NCBI RefSeq assembly: GCF_016616425.1
Contig: NZ_CP067101.1
Location: forward strand, 6,882,001-6,946,000
Reading direction: 5' to 3'
From: Bradyrhizobium diazoefficiens
GTDB taxonomy: Bacteria; Pseudomonadota; Alphaproteobacteria; Rhizobiales; Xanthobacteraceae
Length of the DNA: 64,000 nucleotides
In this document: piece after piece, positions 31,761 to 40,562 of the stretch
Numbering within the stretch: position 1 is the stretch's first letter
How the letters are laid out: every line of letters starts with the position of its first letter
Program-made: the position numbers and the translations under genes
The notes under the pieces: generated by a model
Told to the model about the DNA's origin: nothing
Databases searched by the model: none
The model's input: only the letters and a program-made list of their open reading frames with translations

Positions 31761-32543
31761 GTGACGGTGATCGACTTCTCCGCCTTCATCGGACGGCTCG
31801 CCACCGCCTCCGGCGAAACCATCCTGCCGTTCTTCCGCACCTCGCTGTCGATCGACGACAAGAGCCAGACCAAGGATTTCGATCCCGTGACGGAGGCCGA
31901 CCGCGCCGCGGAGGCGGTGATGCGGCGGCTGATCAGGGCCAGCTTCCCCCAGCACGGCATCGTCGGCGAGGAATTCGGTAACGAGCGCGAAGACGCCGAC
32001 TATGTCTGGGTGCTCGACCCCATCGACGGCACCAAATCCTTCATCGGCGGCTTTCCGATCTGGGGGACGCTGATCGCGCTGCTGCACAAGGGCGCGCCGG
32101 TGTATGGCATGATGCACCAGCCCTTCATCGGCGAGCGCTTTTCCGGCGACAACGGCTCGGCCAATTACAAAGGCCCCTCCGGCGAGCGCCGGCTCCAGGT
32201 TCGCCGCTGCGCCTCGCTCTCGGAAGCCACGACCTACACCACTAGCCCTCTGCTGATGAACGAGCGCGACCGCGCCATCTTCGGACGCATCGAGCAGGGC
32301 GCGCGGCTGTCGCGCTATGGCGGCGACTGCTACTCCTATTGCATGCTGGCCGCAGGCCACGTCGATCTCGTGGTCGAGACCGAGCTGAAGCCCTACGATA
32401 TCGCAGCGCTGATCCCGATCGTGACCGGCGCCGGCGGCGTCGTCACCACCTGGGAAGGCAAGCCGGCCCAGGCCGGCGGCCGGATCATCGCGGCCGGCGA
32501 TGCCAGGATTCATGAAGAAGCAATGCGGCTTTTGAACCAATAA
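31761..32543 (+). CDS. hisN: Histidinol-phosphatase, inositol monophosphatase family
   Basis: Mg-dependent phosphatase of 260 residues. Metal motifs are GEEFG (with Glu), VLDPIDGTKSFIGGFPIWG and a C-terminal ELKPYDIAALIPIVTGAGG. The KPYDIAAL ending and length are typical of HisN, which removes phosphate from L-histidinol phosphate in histidine biosynthesis; an inositol-1-phosphatase activity cannot be excluded. GTG start with GAGGA 7 bases upstream. Monocistronic, followed by repeats. Confidence 0.87.
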   Translation: MTVIDFSAFIGRLATASGETILPFFRTSLSIDDKSQTKDFDPVTEADRAAEAVMRRLIRASFPQHGIVGEEFGNEREDADYVWVLDPIDGTKSFIGGFPIWGTLIALLHKGAPVYGMMHQPFIGERFSGDNGSANYKGPSGERRLQVRRCASLSEATTYTTSPLLMNERDRAIFGRIEQGARLSRYGGDCYSYCMLAAGHVDLVVETELKPYDIAALIPIVTGAGGVVTTWEGKPAQAGGRIIAAGDARIHEEAMRLLNQ

Positions 32544-32920
32544 CAAGCGAGCGGAGGGCTTGCATGACCATCTCACGCACGCTGCTCCTCGGAAGGTGCC
32601 GGCAAGAAGCGGACGAAGGTGATCAAGGACGCGGGCGCGGAGACGGCGAAGTAGCCTTGCTCACCCTCCCCCTGCAGGCAGGGTTATCGCATTTGATGGC
32701 GTCTTCCCTGCGGCGCATCCTTCGAGACGCCCGCCTCCGGCGGGCCCTCAGGATGAGGGCGGAGTGTGTGGCAGCTGTTTTGGCGGGCGCCGATGGCCGC
32801 TTAGCCTCATCCTGAGGGACCGCGAAGCGGTCGTCTCGAAGGACGAGGCGTACGCACAGCCCCGCCGCAACGAGTCATATGCGATAGCCCAGCCCCGGAG
32901 GGGGAGAAGCATCAGTCACC
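32544..32920. repeat. Repeat-filled spacer after hisN
   Basis: 377 bp without a convincing gene. From 32700 to 32850 two inverted modules, ATCCTTCGAGACGC...CCTCAGGATGAGG and CCTCATCCTGAGG...GTCTCGAAGGACGAGG, face each other. The same module occurs at 47878-47982. At 32564 a short frame MTISRTLLLGR runs into the repeat; a neighbouring frame contains KKRTKVIKDAGAETAK and a stop, so a decayed small gene is possible but weakly supported. Confidence 0.55.
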
Positions 32921-33811
32921 TCACGCCGCCGCCGCCCGCAAATGCTCCACCAGCATCTTGGCCGGCCGCGGCAGCGCTTTGAAGCTGCGCGCGCAAATCG
33001 CGAGGCGGCGGTTGGCCCAGGCATCGCGCAGGCGAACCATGGCGAGCGGCATCGTCTTGGCGCAGCGGCGGGCGGCAGCTTCCGGCACCAGGGCGACACC
33101 GACATCGGCGGCGACCATCTGGCAGATCGCGTCGAAATCGCGCAGGCGTGCGCGGAAATGCGGGCGCATGCCGAGCCGGGCCGCGTGTTTCGAGATGTGC
33201 ATCTGCAGCGCGGTGGCACTGGTCAGCCCGACGAAGTCGCACGCCCCCGCCTCCTGGAAATCGATCTGGCGGCGGCCGGCGAACGGGCCGCGGCGCGAGG
33301 TCACCAGCGTCAGGCGATCCTCGCTGAACACGAAGCGCTCGATATGGTCGGGCAGCGCGTGCTCGGCGGCGAAGCCGAGATCTGCGGCGCCCGCGGTGAT
33401 CGCCGACGCGATGTCGGTGCTCTCGCGCTCCTCGATGTCGATCGCGACGTCGCGATGCTCACGCAGGAAGCCGGCGAGCGCCCTGGGCAGATGCTCGGAC
33501 AGGCCCGAGGTATTGGCGAGGAAATGCACGCTCGCGCGCACGCCGCTGGCAAAGCCGGCGAGGTCGCCGCGCATGGCATCGATCTGGTGGATGACGAGGC
33601 GCGCGTGATCGAGCAGGCTCTCGCCCGCCGCGGTCAATTCGACGCCACGCCGTCCACGCTTCAAGAGAGCGACGGCGAGCGCCTCCTCGAGCCCCTTGAT
33701 GCGCGCACTGGCCGAGGCCAGCGCCAGGTGCGAGCGCTCGGCGCCGCGGGTAATGCTGCGCTGATCGGCGACGGCGATGAAGAGCTGGAGATCGACGAGG
33801 TCGAAGCGCAT
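32921..33811 (-). CDS. LysR-family transcriptional regulator
   Basis: A 296-residue LysR protein. The N-terminal helix-turn-helix is LQLFIAVADQRSITRGAERSHLALASASARIKGLEEAL, followed by LLKRGRRGVELTAAGESLL. The C-terminal effector domain contains FVGLTSATALQMHISKHA and GVALVPEAAARR. It is divergent from the TauE-family transporter gene (89-bp gap) and has a perfect dyad 12 bp upstream of its own start, consistent with autorepression and control of the transporter. The effector is unknown. Confidence 0.9.
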   Translation of the reverse strand: MRFDLVDLQLFIAVADQRSITRGAERSHLALASASARIKGLEEALAVALLKRGRRGVELTAAGESLLDHARLVIHQIDAMRGDLAGFASGVRASVHFLANTSGLSEHLPRALAGFLREHRDVAIDIEERESTDIASAITAGAADLGFAAEHALPDHIERFVFSEDRLTLVTSRRGPFAGRRQIDFQEAGACDFVGLTSATALQMHISKHAARLGMRPHFRARLRDFDAICQMVAADVGVALVPEAAARRCAKTMPLAMVRLRDAWANRRLAICARSFKALPRPAKMLVEHLRAAAA

Positions 33812-33823
33812 GGCAGGTCTCCC

Positions 33824-33846
33824 AGCCTTCGTTCGAGCCGAAGGCT
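33824..33846. promoter_or_regulatory. Perfect 23-bp dyad with T-N11-A, LysR operator
   Basis: AGCCTTCG, seven bases, CGAAGGCT. T33829 and A33841 are symmetric and 11 bases apart, the LysR T-N11-A rule. It sits between the LysR start (33811) and the TauE-family start (33901). Confidence 0.6.
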
Positions 33847-33900
33847 TACTCCGTAACCTCCAGATTGTGCCGGCGCACGGCTTCGGTCAATGTGGGCGGT

Positions 33901-34653
33901 ATGATTGATCCGCTTCTCGTTCTCATCGCCGCCGTGTTCCTCATCGCTGGATTCGTCAAGGGCGTGGTCGGCCTCGGCCTGCCGACGGTGTCCATGGGCC
34001 TGCTCGCGGTGAGCATGGCGCCGAGCCGCGCGATCGCCATCGTGATCGTGCCCGCCATCGTCACCAACATCTGGCAGACCTTCGTCGGTCCGCATTTGCG
34101 CGACATCCTGCGGCGGCTGTGGCCGCTGATGATCGGCACCGTGATCGGCTGCTGGCTCAATGCCGGCGCGCTGACCGGCCCGCATGCGCGCTATGGCACG
34201 ATCGTGCTCGGCGTCCTGCTCGTCATCTATGCCGTGATCGGTCTGAACAAGTTCCGGTTCCGCGTCGCGCCTGAGAACGAGAGATGGGTCGGCGGCGTGG
34301 TCGGTGTCGTCACCGGCGTGATCTCGGCCTCGACCGGGGTGCAGGTGATTCCCTCGATGCCGTTCATGCAGGCGATCGGCATGGAGAAGGACGAACTGGT
34401 GCAGGCGCTCGGCGTGTTTTTCACGACCGCGACGCTGGCGCTCGCCTTCAACCTCACCGCCGGGGGATTGTTGACGCCAGCCAATGCCGTGCCGGGCGCC
34501 GTGGGCCTCGCCATGGCGTTTGCCGGCATGTTCATCGGCCAGTCGGTGCGGGCGCGGATGCCCGCCGAAGCCTTCCGTCGCTGGTTCCTGATCGCAATGA
34601 TCCTGCTCGGGCTTTATCTCGCCGGCAGCGCGCTGCTGAGGGAATTCGCTTAA
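33901..34653 (+). CDS. TauE/SafE-family sulfite/anion exporter
   Basis: A 250-residue integral membrane protein with about eight hydrophobic segments and the internal duplication of the TauE/SafE family: LIAGFVKGVVGLGLPTVS in the first half and GVISASTGVQVIPSMPFM in the second. It probably exports sulfite, a sulfonate breakdown product or another organic anion. The ATG at 33901 gives the shortest leader before the first span. Control by the divergent LysR regulator is likely. Confidence 0.88.
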   Translation: MIDPLLVLIAAVFLIAGFVKGVVGLGLPTVSMGLLAVSMAPSRAIAIVIVPAIVTNIWQTFVGPHLRDILRRLWPLMIGTVIGCWLNAGALTGPHARYGTIVLGVLLVIYAVIGLNKFRFRVAPENERWVGGVVGVVTGVISASTGVQVIPSMPFMQAIGMEKDELVQALGVFFTTATLALAFNLTAGGLLTPANAVPGAVGLAMAFAGMFIGQSVRARMPAEAFRRWFLIAMILLGLYLAGSALLREFA

Positions 34654-34665
34654 GCGCAGATCGTA

Positions 34666-34745
34666 GGGTGGGTTAGCCGAAGGCCCACCTCTTTGGTTTC
34701 CGCGGAGACAAACAGCGGTGGATTACGCTTCGCTAATCCACCCTA
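34666..34745. repeat. Intergenic inverted repeat GTAGGGTGG...CCACCCTAC
   Basis: GTAGGGTGGGTTAGC at the left and GCTAATCCACCCTAC at the right, with AAGGCCCACC and GGTGGATTACGCTTCGC inside: a long hairpin between the convergent TauE and LysE genes. Same design as 11299-11386. Confidence 0.7.
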
Positions 34746-34778
34746 CGCAGCATGGCGCCGATCATTCGTTCGAATGAG

Positions 34779-35411
34779 TTACCGCGTCTCCAGCATGGCG
34801 ACGCGGATGCCGAGATAGATGAAGAGGCTGCCGAGCACGCGGTTGACCCAGGCGAACACGCCCTCGGAGTTGCGCAGCCGGTGGGCGGCTTTCGCCGCGA
34901 ATGCCGCGAGCACCAGGCACCACAGCGTTCCCGTAGAGATGAAGATCAGGCCGAGCGTGAGGAAGGCGAGCGGCTTGTGCGGTGAATCAGCCGCGACGAA
35001 TTGCGGCAGGAAGGCCAGGAAGAACAGCGCGACCTTGGGATTGAGCGCGTTGGTAAAGACACCCTGGAGGAAGACCCGCCGGAACGAGCTCCGCACCGGT
35101 TCGTCGATCGCTGCCCCCAGCACAGGGCGCGACCACAGCATCTGAAGCCCGGTGAGAACGAGATAGGCCGCGCCGACCAGCTTCAGGATCGAAAAGGCGG
35201 TCGACGAGGCCATCAACAGGGCCGAAAGTCCGATCGCCGCGGCCGCAACATGGACAAAACAGCCGCAACTGATGCCGAATGCAGCCGCGGCTCCGCCCCG
35301 CCAGCCCATCTGCATGCTGCGGCCGATGACGTAGACGGAATCTGGCCCGGGCGTGATGTTAAGCAGCACCCCCGACAGGATGAAGAGCCAGATTTCGTGA
35401 ATGCCCAGCAT
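34779..35411 (-). CDS. LysE-family amino-acid exporter
   Basis: A 210-residue LysE/RhtB-type translocator with six hydrophobic spans. LNITPGPDSVYVIGRSMQMGWRGG is the family signature, followed by GISCGCFVHVAAAAIGLSALL and NPKVALFFLAFLPQF. It exports amino acids or homoserine-lactone-like metabolites across the inner membrane. The substrate cannot be read. Monocistronic. Confidence 0.92.
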   Translation of the reverse strand: MLGIHEIWLFILSGVLLNITPGPDSVYVIGRSMQMGWRGGAAAAFGISCGCFVHVAAAAIGLSALLMASSTAFSILKLVGAAYLVLTGLQMLWSRPVLGAAIDEPVRSSFRRVFLQGVFTNALNPKVALFFLAFLPQFVAADSPHKPLAFLTLGLIFISTGTLWCLVLAAFAAKAAHRLRNSEGVFAWVNRVLGSLFIYLGIRVAMLETR

Positions 35412-35646
35412 GCGAGGTGCCCCTGCCGCCGTCCGGGCGGTCGCAATTCCGCTTAGTCGGTTCGTCCCTCCCCGTCCACCGCCGGGATTGCGTGGGATTT
35501 AACTCGAATTTGCAATGCGGATCATACTTCCGCTCGGCCTCATCTGCTTTATAAGGGCAGGGTTCTGGAAATGCGGGGATTCGAGGCGACCTGCCACGCC
35601 GTGGCCGGTCCCAGGTCCCCTCTCGATCCCTTGGAGCTCCCGGGAT

Positions 35647-37443
35647 ATGGAAAGACGTCTGGCCGCCATTGTCTGCGCCGATGTCGCCGGCTATTCGCGC
35701 ATGATGGGCAGCGACGAGGCCGGCACCCATGCCGCCTTCAAGGCCCATCGCAGCGCGATTCACCCCATCATCCTCAATCACGGCGGCCGCGTGGTGAAGA
35801 ACACCGGCGACGGCTTCCTGCTGGAGTTCCCCTCGATCGTCGGCGCCGCCGAGGCCGCCATCGCAATGCAGACGCTGATGGCGGAGCGTAACCACCACCT
35901 GCCGTGCGACCGCGCCATGCAGTTCCGCCTCGGCATCCACATGGGCGACGTCATCGCCGACGAGGACGAGGTGTTCGGTGACGATGTCAATATTGCCGTC
36001 CGCCTGGAATCCGTGGCGAGCCCCGGCGGCTTCGCGATCTCGGCCAAGGCCTATCGCGAGGCCAGCAAGCATCTCACCGTGGCGCTGACAGATGCCGGCA
36101 ACCACCGCTTCAAGAACATCAAGGATCCGGTCGGGGTCTTTACCTGGACGCCCGACGGGGCACCGGCTGTGGCTCCCGAACTGAGAGAAACCTCGGCGCT
36201 GTCGCAGCAGTACCGCACGGCGATCGTCGGCGTGCTGCCCTTCGCCAATCTCAGCGACGCCCAGGATGAATATTTCTCCGACGGTCTCACCGAGGATCTG
36301 ATCCACGCGCTGTCGCTGCAATCCTTCTATCGCGTGCTGAGCCGCAACTCGACCTTCGCCTTCAAGGACAAGAATGTGAGCACGCGCCTGATCGCGCGCG
36401 AGATCGACGCCACCTATCTGATCCAGGGCTCGGTGCGGCGCGCCGGCGCCAAGATCCGCGTCACCGCCGAGCTGATCGCGCCGGAGACAGGCGAGCAGCT
36501 CTGGACCGGCCGCTACGACCGCGACATCGGCGACTTCTTCGCGATGCAGGACGAGATCACGACCAACCTGTCTGCCGCCATCGCCACCGAGATCGTCCGG
36601 GCCGAGGCCTCGGCGCCGGCGCGGCTCTCGAACGACGTGACCGCGTGGGACCGCTTCCTCAAGGGATTGTCCCATTATTACCGGCACACGAAGGAAGATA
36701 TAGCCGCCGCCGTCGAGCTGTTCCGGGAAGCCATCAGGCTCGATCCCAAACTGTCGATCGCGCACGCCTATCTTGGCACGATCCAGATCCAGAGCATCCA
36801 GTTCGGCTGGGTCAAGGGCACACGGGAGATGTGGGCCGAGGCGATGAATCTCGCCGAAACCAGCGTCCGCCTTGACCCGCGCTCCTCCTTCGCGTTCTCG
36901 ATCCTGTCCTGGGTCCATGCGCTGGAGGGACATTACGAGGCCGCGATGGACGCCGCCAAGCGGGCAGTCGCGCTCAATCCCTACGACAACGGCGCACGCG
37001 GCGTGCTGGGCATCTGTCATTTCGTCATCGGCGAGCATCGGGAGGCGATCGAGCTGTTCTCGATGGCCGCGCAGCGCGACAACAGCGACCCGCGCTACCA
37101 ATGGGCGGCACTGAACGCCTTCAGCCACTATCTGTTGCGCCAGTATGACGCGACCCTCTCGTGGGCGCGCGAGCAGCTCTACATCAACCCCAACCACATG
37201 CAGGCGCTGGCGATCCGCGCTGCGGCCCTGGCACAATTGGGGCGGACCGCCGAGGCAAGCGAGGCGACTGGCGTGCTGATGACCAACTACCCGGCCCTCA
37301 ATGTCGATCGTCACTTGCGCAACTTCCACTGGAAGCGGCCCGAGGATCTCGCCCATTATCGCGAGGGGCTGCTGAAGGCCGGCGTGCCACTCGGCAAGTT
37401 GACCCTGGTCCAGAGCGACATCAAACGCGTCGCCGAGTCCTGA
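35647..37443 (+). CDS. Class III adenylate cyclase with TolB-like and TPR domains
   Basis: A 598-residue soluble cyclase. The catalytic domain (about residues 1-170) opens MERRLAAIVCADVAGYSRMM and has NTGDGFLLEF and the FRLGIHMGDVI metal/base region. It is followed by a TolB/FlgO-like segment (VGVLPFANLSDAQDEYFSDGLTEDLI, then TRLIAREIDATYLIQGSVRRAG) and C-terminal tetratricopeptide repeats. This architecture is common in multi-copy families in Bradyrhizobium. The ATG at 35647 has GGAG upstream. The signal it senses is unknown; it is the second cyclase in this window. Confidence 0.88.
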   Translation: MERRLAAIVCADVAGYSRMMGSDEAGTHAAFKAHRSAIHPIILNHGGRVVKNTGDGFLLEFPSIVGAAEAAIAMQTLMAERNHHLPCDRAMQFRLGIHMGDVIADEDEVFGDDVNIAVRLESVASPGGFAISAKAYREASKHLTVALTDAGNHRFKNIKDPVGVFTWTPDGAPAVAPELRETSALSQQYRTAIVGVLPFANLSDAQDEYFSDGLTEDLIHALSLQSFYRVLSRNSTFAFKDKNVSTRLIAREIDATYLIQGSVRRAGAKIRVTAELIAPETGEQLWTGRYDRDIGDFFAMQDEITTNLSAAIATEIVRAEASAPARLSNDVTAWDRFLKGLSHYYRHTKEDIAAAVELFREAIRLDPKLSIAHAYLGTIQIQSIQFGWVKGTREMWAEAMNLAETSVRLDPRSSFAFSILSWVHALEGHYEAAMDAAKRAVALNPYDNGARGVLGICHFVIGEHREAIELFSMAAQRDNSDPRYQWAALNAFSHYLLRQYDATLSWAREQLYINPNHMQALAIRAAALAQLGRTAEASEATGVLMTNYPALNVDRHLRNFHWKRPEDLAHYREGLLKAGVPLGKLTLVQSDIKRVAES

Positions 37444-37635
37444 CAGGCAGGACACGAACCCATTGCGGTCCTTTGGTGGCTGCACGCTCGTCTTATTGAC
37501 AGGACAGTGAAATCCGCCACACTTCGTCACACGCCGAAGTAGTATAGTAGTATATTGTGCTGTCGGTTTGTTAGGACTTTCCGCGCTCCAACAGCGCCTG
37601 CTTTTTTCGCGATCCGCTGTTTTCAGGATTGGGCC

Positions 37636-40389
37636 ATGCATCACCCCGCTTCGAAGCCGCCCTTCGATCCCTCGGTCCCGGTCTCCCCGAACAATCCCTG
37701 CCCCTTCCTGCGCGGCTTGGTCGGCGAAGGTTTTGTCGATGGCGGGACCGTCCCGCTCGGTAAATTGTCGGAGACGATCGCGGATGCGAGCGGCGAGACC
37801 GGGCTGAAGAAGGCATCTGCCCGCCTCCAGGTTCGCGGTGTGGCGCTGATCGCTAACGGTCTCGGTCACATCCTGAAAAGCATCTTTTCGGGCGCGCAGC
37901 TCGACGCGCTGCGCGGCGGTCCGCTGGACAAGCACGGCGCCGGCTCGCGAATCCTCGGCATCGATGGTGAAGTCAACGAGGACGAGATCGCGCGGTTCGC
38001 GAGCTTCGGCCGGACTTATACCGGCCCGAACGGCGGCTCCGAGCTGGGCCTCAACGCCTCGGAAATCGACGTCTTCATGCGCGACAACCTCAAGCGTGCG
38101 GGCAGCGCCGCGCGCTGGTACTACCCGCTGCTGATGAAGCTCGAATGGCCGATCCTCCTGAAGATCATCGGCAAGGGCACGGGCGAGGATCGATATCTGA
38201 GCGTCGCCGACGTGCGCACGCTGTTCAACGAGCGCCAATTTCCCGCGCGCATCAACCAGCGGCTCGCATCGCAGCCGGTGCTATCGACCTGCCAGCGCGT
38301 GGTGCGGGGCGCCCTCAAGCTTGCGGCCTTGCTGATCGCCATTGGTCTCGTTGCGCTCGTCGCGGTGGCCGAATTTCCCGATCAAGTCCGCGCCATGCTG
38401 CCGCAGAAGGGAATCTTCGTGAATCTTCTGCCGCCGCCCTTGCCTGCGGTCCCGGAGACGAAGGCCGCCTTCTGGCTCGAGCAGAACTGGTCGCTGAAGG
38501 ACCGGCACTGGTTCCATCATGCCAGCCAGGGCACCGCGACCTTCCCGGTGCCCTATGAGTGGTTCATGGCGCTGGAGCAGCCGCGCCTCCATCTGTTCTC
38601 AAAGCCCGGCATGATGAAGGACAGCGCCTATCTCGAAGGCTTCGGCTTCATCCCAAGCCCGCAGTCGATCCAGACCGACACGACGACGTTGCGCCGCTTC
38701 GGTTACGCCAACGTCTACGAGACGACGCAGGTGCCGGACCGGTCGACCGGGTGGACGCCGGTGGAGAACGTCGACGGCCTGCCGGTCGGCTTCGCGCGGA
38801 TGACCGGCGTCGTCGATCCCGCGACCGGCCGTCGCGAGGAGGACAAGATCGGGCTGACCTGCGCGGCCTGCCACACCGGCCAGATCCATTACCAGGGCGT
38901 GGACGTCCGCTTCGACGGCGGCCCGGCCATGACCGACCTGAAGAAGCTGGAGCTCGCCACCGGCCTGTCGATCGCCTACACGCTGTACGTCCCGTTCCGC
39001 TTCCAGCGCTTTGCCGACCGCGTGCTCGGCCCCGACGCCAGCAAGACGGACCGCGAGGCGCTCAAGCAGAAGCTCAGCGCGATCGGCACATTCCTGATCG
39101 ACTGGGCGAAAACCCAGCAGAAGACGATTGAAGCCAAGAAGACCTGGAACGGCAGGCAGCAGCAGGACACGGAGGAAGGGTTCGGCCGCCTCGACGCTCT
39201 CAACCGCATCGGCAACCAGGTCTTCTCGCAGGATCTCGCACTGAGCGGGGTCAAGGGATTCGAGAAGAACCTGCATGCCCAGGACGCCCCTGTCAGCTAC
39301 CCCGCGATCTGGACCGTGCCCTGGTTCAAGTTCGCCCAGTACGACGCCTCGATCGAGCAGCCGTTGATTCGCAATGCCGGCGAGGCGCTCGGCGTAACCG
39401 CGCTGCTCAATCTGTCCGACGTCTATCCGGAGGACCGGCTCTGGCGGTCCTCCGTTCACATGAGGACACTCGGCTGGATTGAGGACATGCTCAGGGGTCC
39501 CGATCCGTTCAAGTCGGCCGAACCGAAGTTTGGCGGCCTGCTGGCGCCGAAATGGCCCTCGCAGATCCTCGGCGACGCATGGAGGCTGAAGCCCGATCGC
39601 GTTGAGCGCGGCCGCGCCATCTATACCGAGATGTGCTCCGGGTGCCATTTGCCGGCCATCGACACCCCGGCCTTCTGGTCCTCGACGCATTGGGAGCCGA
39701 GCGGCGATAGCAAGGTGCTGAACGCGGTCACGATTCCGCTCAAGGAGATCAACACCGATCCCGAGCAGTCGCTCGTGCTCTCCAACAGGATCGTCGACGT
39801 GCCCGGCTTCCTGAAGGTGAAAACCGCCGACCTTCAGAAATGGTGGCAATGCGACATCCCGACCGCGAGCAAATCACCCAATGAGATGGTCTATGCGCTC
39901 GGCCTCATGACGGTGGTCGATCTCGTGGCCCGAAAATGGATGGACGACGAGAAGGTCCCGGAGGCGGAGCGTGCGAAAATGTGGAACCTCGCGCGCAAGA
40001 ACTGCCTCAATCCGGCGCCCGATCCGCGCTATCGCGCACGCCCGCTGAACGGCATCTGGGCCACCGCACCCTATCTGCACAACGGCTCGGTGCCTTCGTT
40101 GTACTGGCTGCTGAAGCCGCAGAACGAGCGTCCGCGAAAGTTCTGCATGGGCCGCCGCGACTATGATCCCGTGACGGTGGGCTTTGCGGTCACCGCGGAC
40201 GAGAAGTGCAAGACGGGGGAAACGCAGTTCTCGGCGGGGTCGGAGAACGATCCGATCCAGGGCAACAGCGTGCTCGGCCATTCCTTCGAGCGCAAGCCGG
40301 GCGAAGACAAGCGTCCCGGCGTGATCGGCCGCATGTTCAAGGACGATGCCGAGCGCTACGATCTGATCGAGTACCTGAAGACGCTGTAG
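37636..40389 (+). CDS. Membrane-anchored di-haem protein, RoxA/cytochrome c peroxidase-like, with unusual N-terminal domain
   Basis: A 917-residue protein. Residues 1-220 form a soluble domain opening NNPCPFLRGLVGEGFV, then DGGTVPLGKLSETI, and closing DRYLSVADVRTLFNERQFP. A membrane helix spans about 226-247. The large C-terminal part is periplasmic, with haem motifs C409-AAC-H413 and C667-SGC-H671 and the late LHNGSVPSLYWLL, all typical of the RoxA/MauG/cytochrome c peroxidase group. The N-terminal PCP with the following helix resembles heme-thiolate peroxygenases, which would give a cytoplasmic peroxidase domain fused to a periplasmic di-haem enzyme. Natural substrate unknown. Confidence 0.8.
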   Translation: MHHPASKPPFDPSVPVSPNNPCPFLRGLVGEGFVDGGTVPLGKLSETIADASGETGLKKASARLQVRGVALIANGLGHILKSIFSGAQLDALRGGPLDKHGAGSRILGIDGEVNEDEIARFASFGRTYTGPNGGSELGLNASEIDVFMRDNLKRAGSAARWYYPLLMKLEWPILLKIIGKGTGEDRYLSVADVRTLFNERQFPARINQRLASQPVLSTCQRVVRGALKLAALLIAIGLVALVAVAEFPDQVRAMLPQKGIFVNLLPPPLPAVPETKAAFWLEQNWSLKDRHWFHHASQGTATFPVPYEWFMALEQPRLHLFSKPGMMKDSAYLEGFGFIPSPQSIQTDTTTLRRFGYANVYETTQVPDRSTGWTPVENVDGLPVGFARMTGVVDPATGRREEDKIGLTCAACHTGQIHYQGVDVRFDGGPAMTDLKKLELATGLSIAYTLYVPFRFQRFADRVLGPDASKTDREALKQKLSAIGTFLIDWAKTQQKTIEAKKTWNGRQQQDTEEGFGRLDALNRIGNQVFSQDLALSGVKGFEKNLHAQDAPVSYPAIWTVPWFKFAQYDASIEQPLIRNAGEALGVTALLNLSDVYPEDRLWRSSVHMRTLGWIEDMLRGPDPFKSAEPKFGGLLAPKWPSQILGDAWRLKPDRVERGRAIYTEMCSGCHLPAIDTPAFWSSTHWEPSGDSKVLNAVTIPLKEINTDPEQSLVLSNRIVDVPGFLKVKTADLQKWWQCDIPTASKSPNEMVYALGLMTVVDLVARKWMDDEKVPEAERAKMWNLARKNCLNPAPDPRYRARPLNGIWATAPYLHNGSVPSLYWLLKPQNERPRKFCMGRRDYDPVTVGFAVTADEKCKTGETQFSAGSENDPIQGNSVLGHSFERKPGEDKRPGVIGRMFKDDAERYDLIEYLKTL

Positions 40390-40399
40390 CGCGCTTTCT

Positions 40400-40545
40400 T
40401 ACCTCGCCCCGCATGCGGGGAGAGGTCGGATTGCATCGAAGATGCAATCCGGGTGAGGGGGGACTCTCCGCGAGTCGAACTGTCATCGTGTTCGCAAGCA
40501 GCCCCTCACCCCAGCCCTCTCCCCGTAAGAACGGGGCGAGGAAGC
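40400..40545. repeat. Intergenic repeat CCTCGCCCCGCATGCGGGGAGAGG type
   Basis: Between convergent genes: CCCCGCATGCGGGG palindrome followed by GATTGCATC/GATGCAATC arms, GGGTGAGGGG, and at the far end CCCCTCACCC...CTCTCCCCGT...ACGGGGCGAGG. A mirrored multi-hairpin element probably doubling as terminator. Confidence 0.65.
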
Positions 40546-40562
40546 GCACCGTCGTTTCCCAC

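Noticed and set aside
37538..37553. Direct repeat AGTAGTAT twice upstream of the di-haem gene
   Set aside because: Two units of 8 bp only, no dyad, no link to a regulator; likely chance.
35359..38238. Very long open frame on the minus strand, across the TPR cyclase and the start of the di-haem gene
   Set aside because: It is antisense to two well-supported genes, has no family feature, and arises because GC-rich coding sequence has few stops in the complementary frame.
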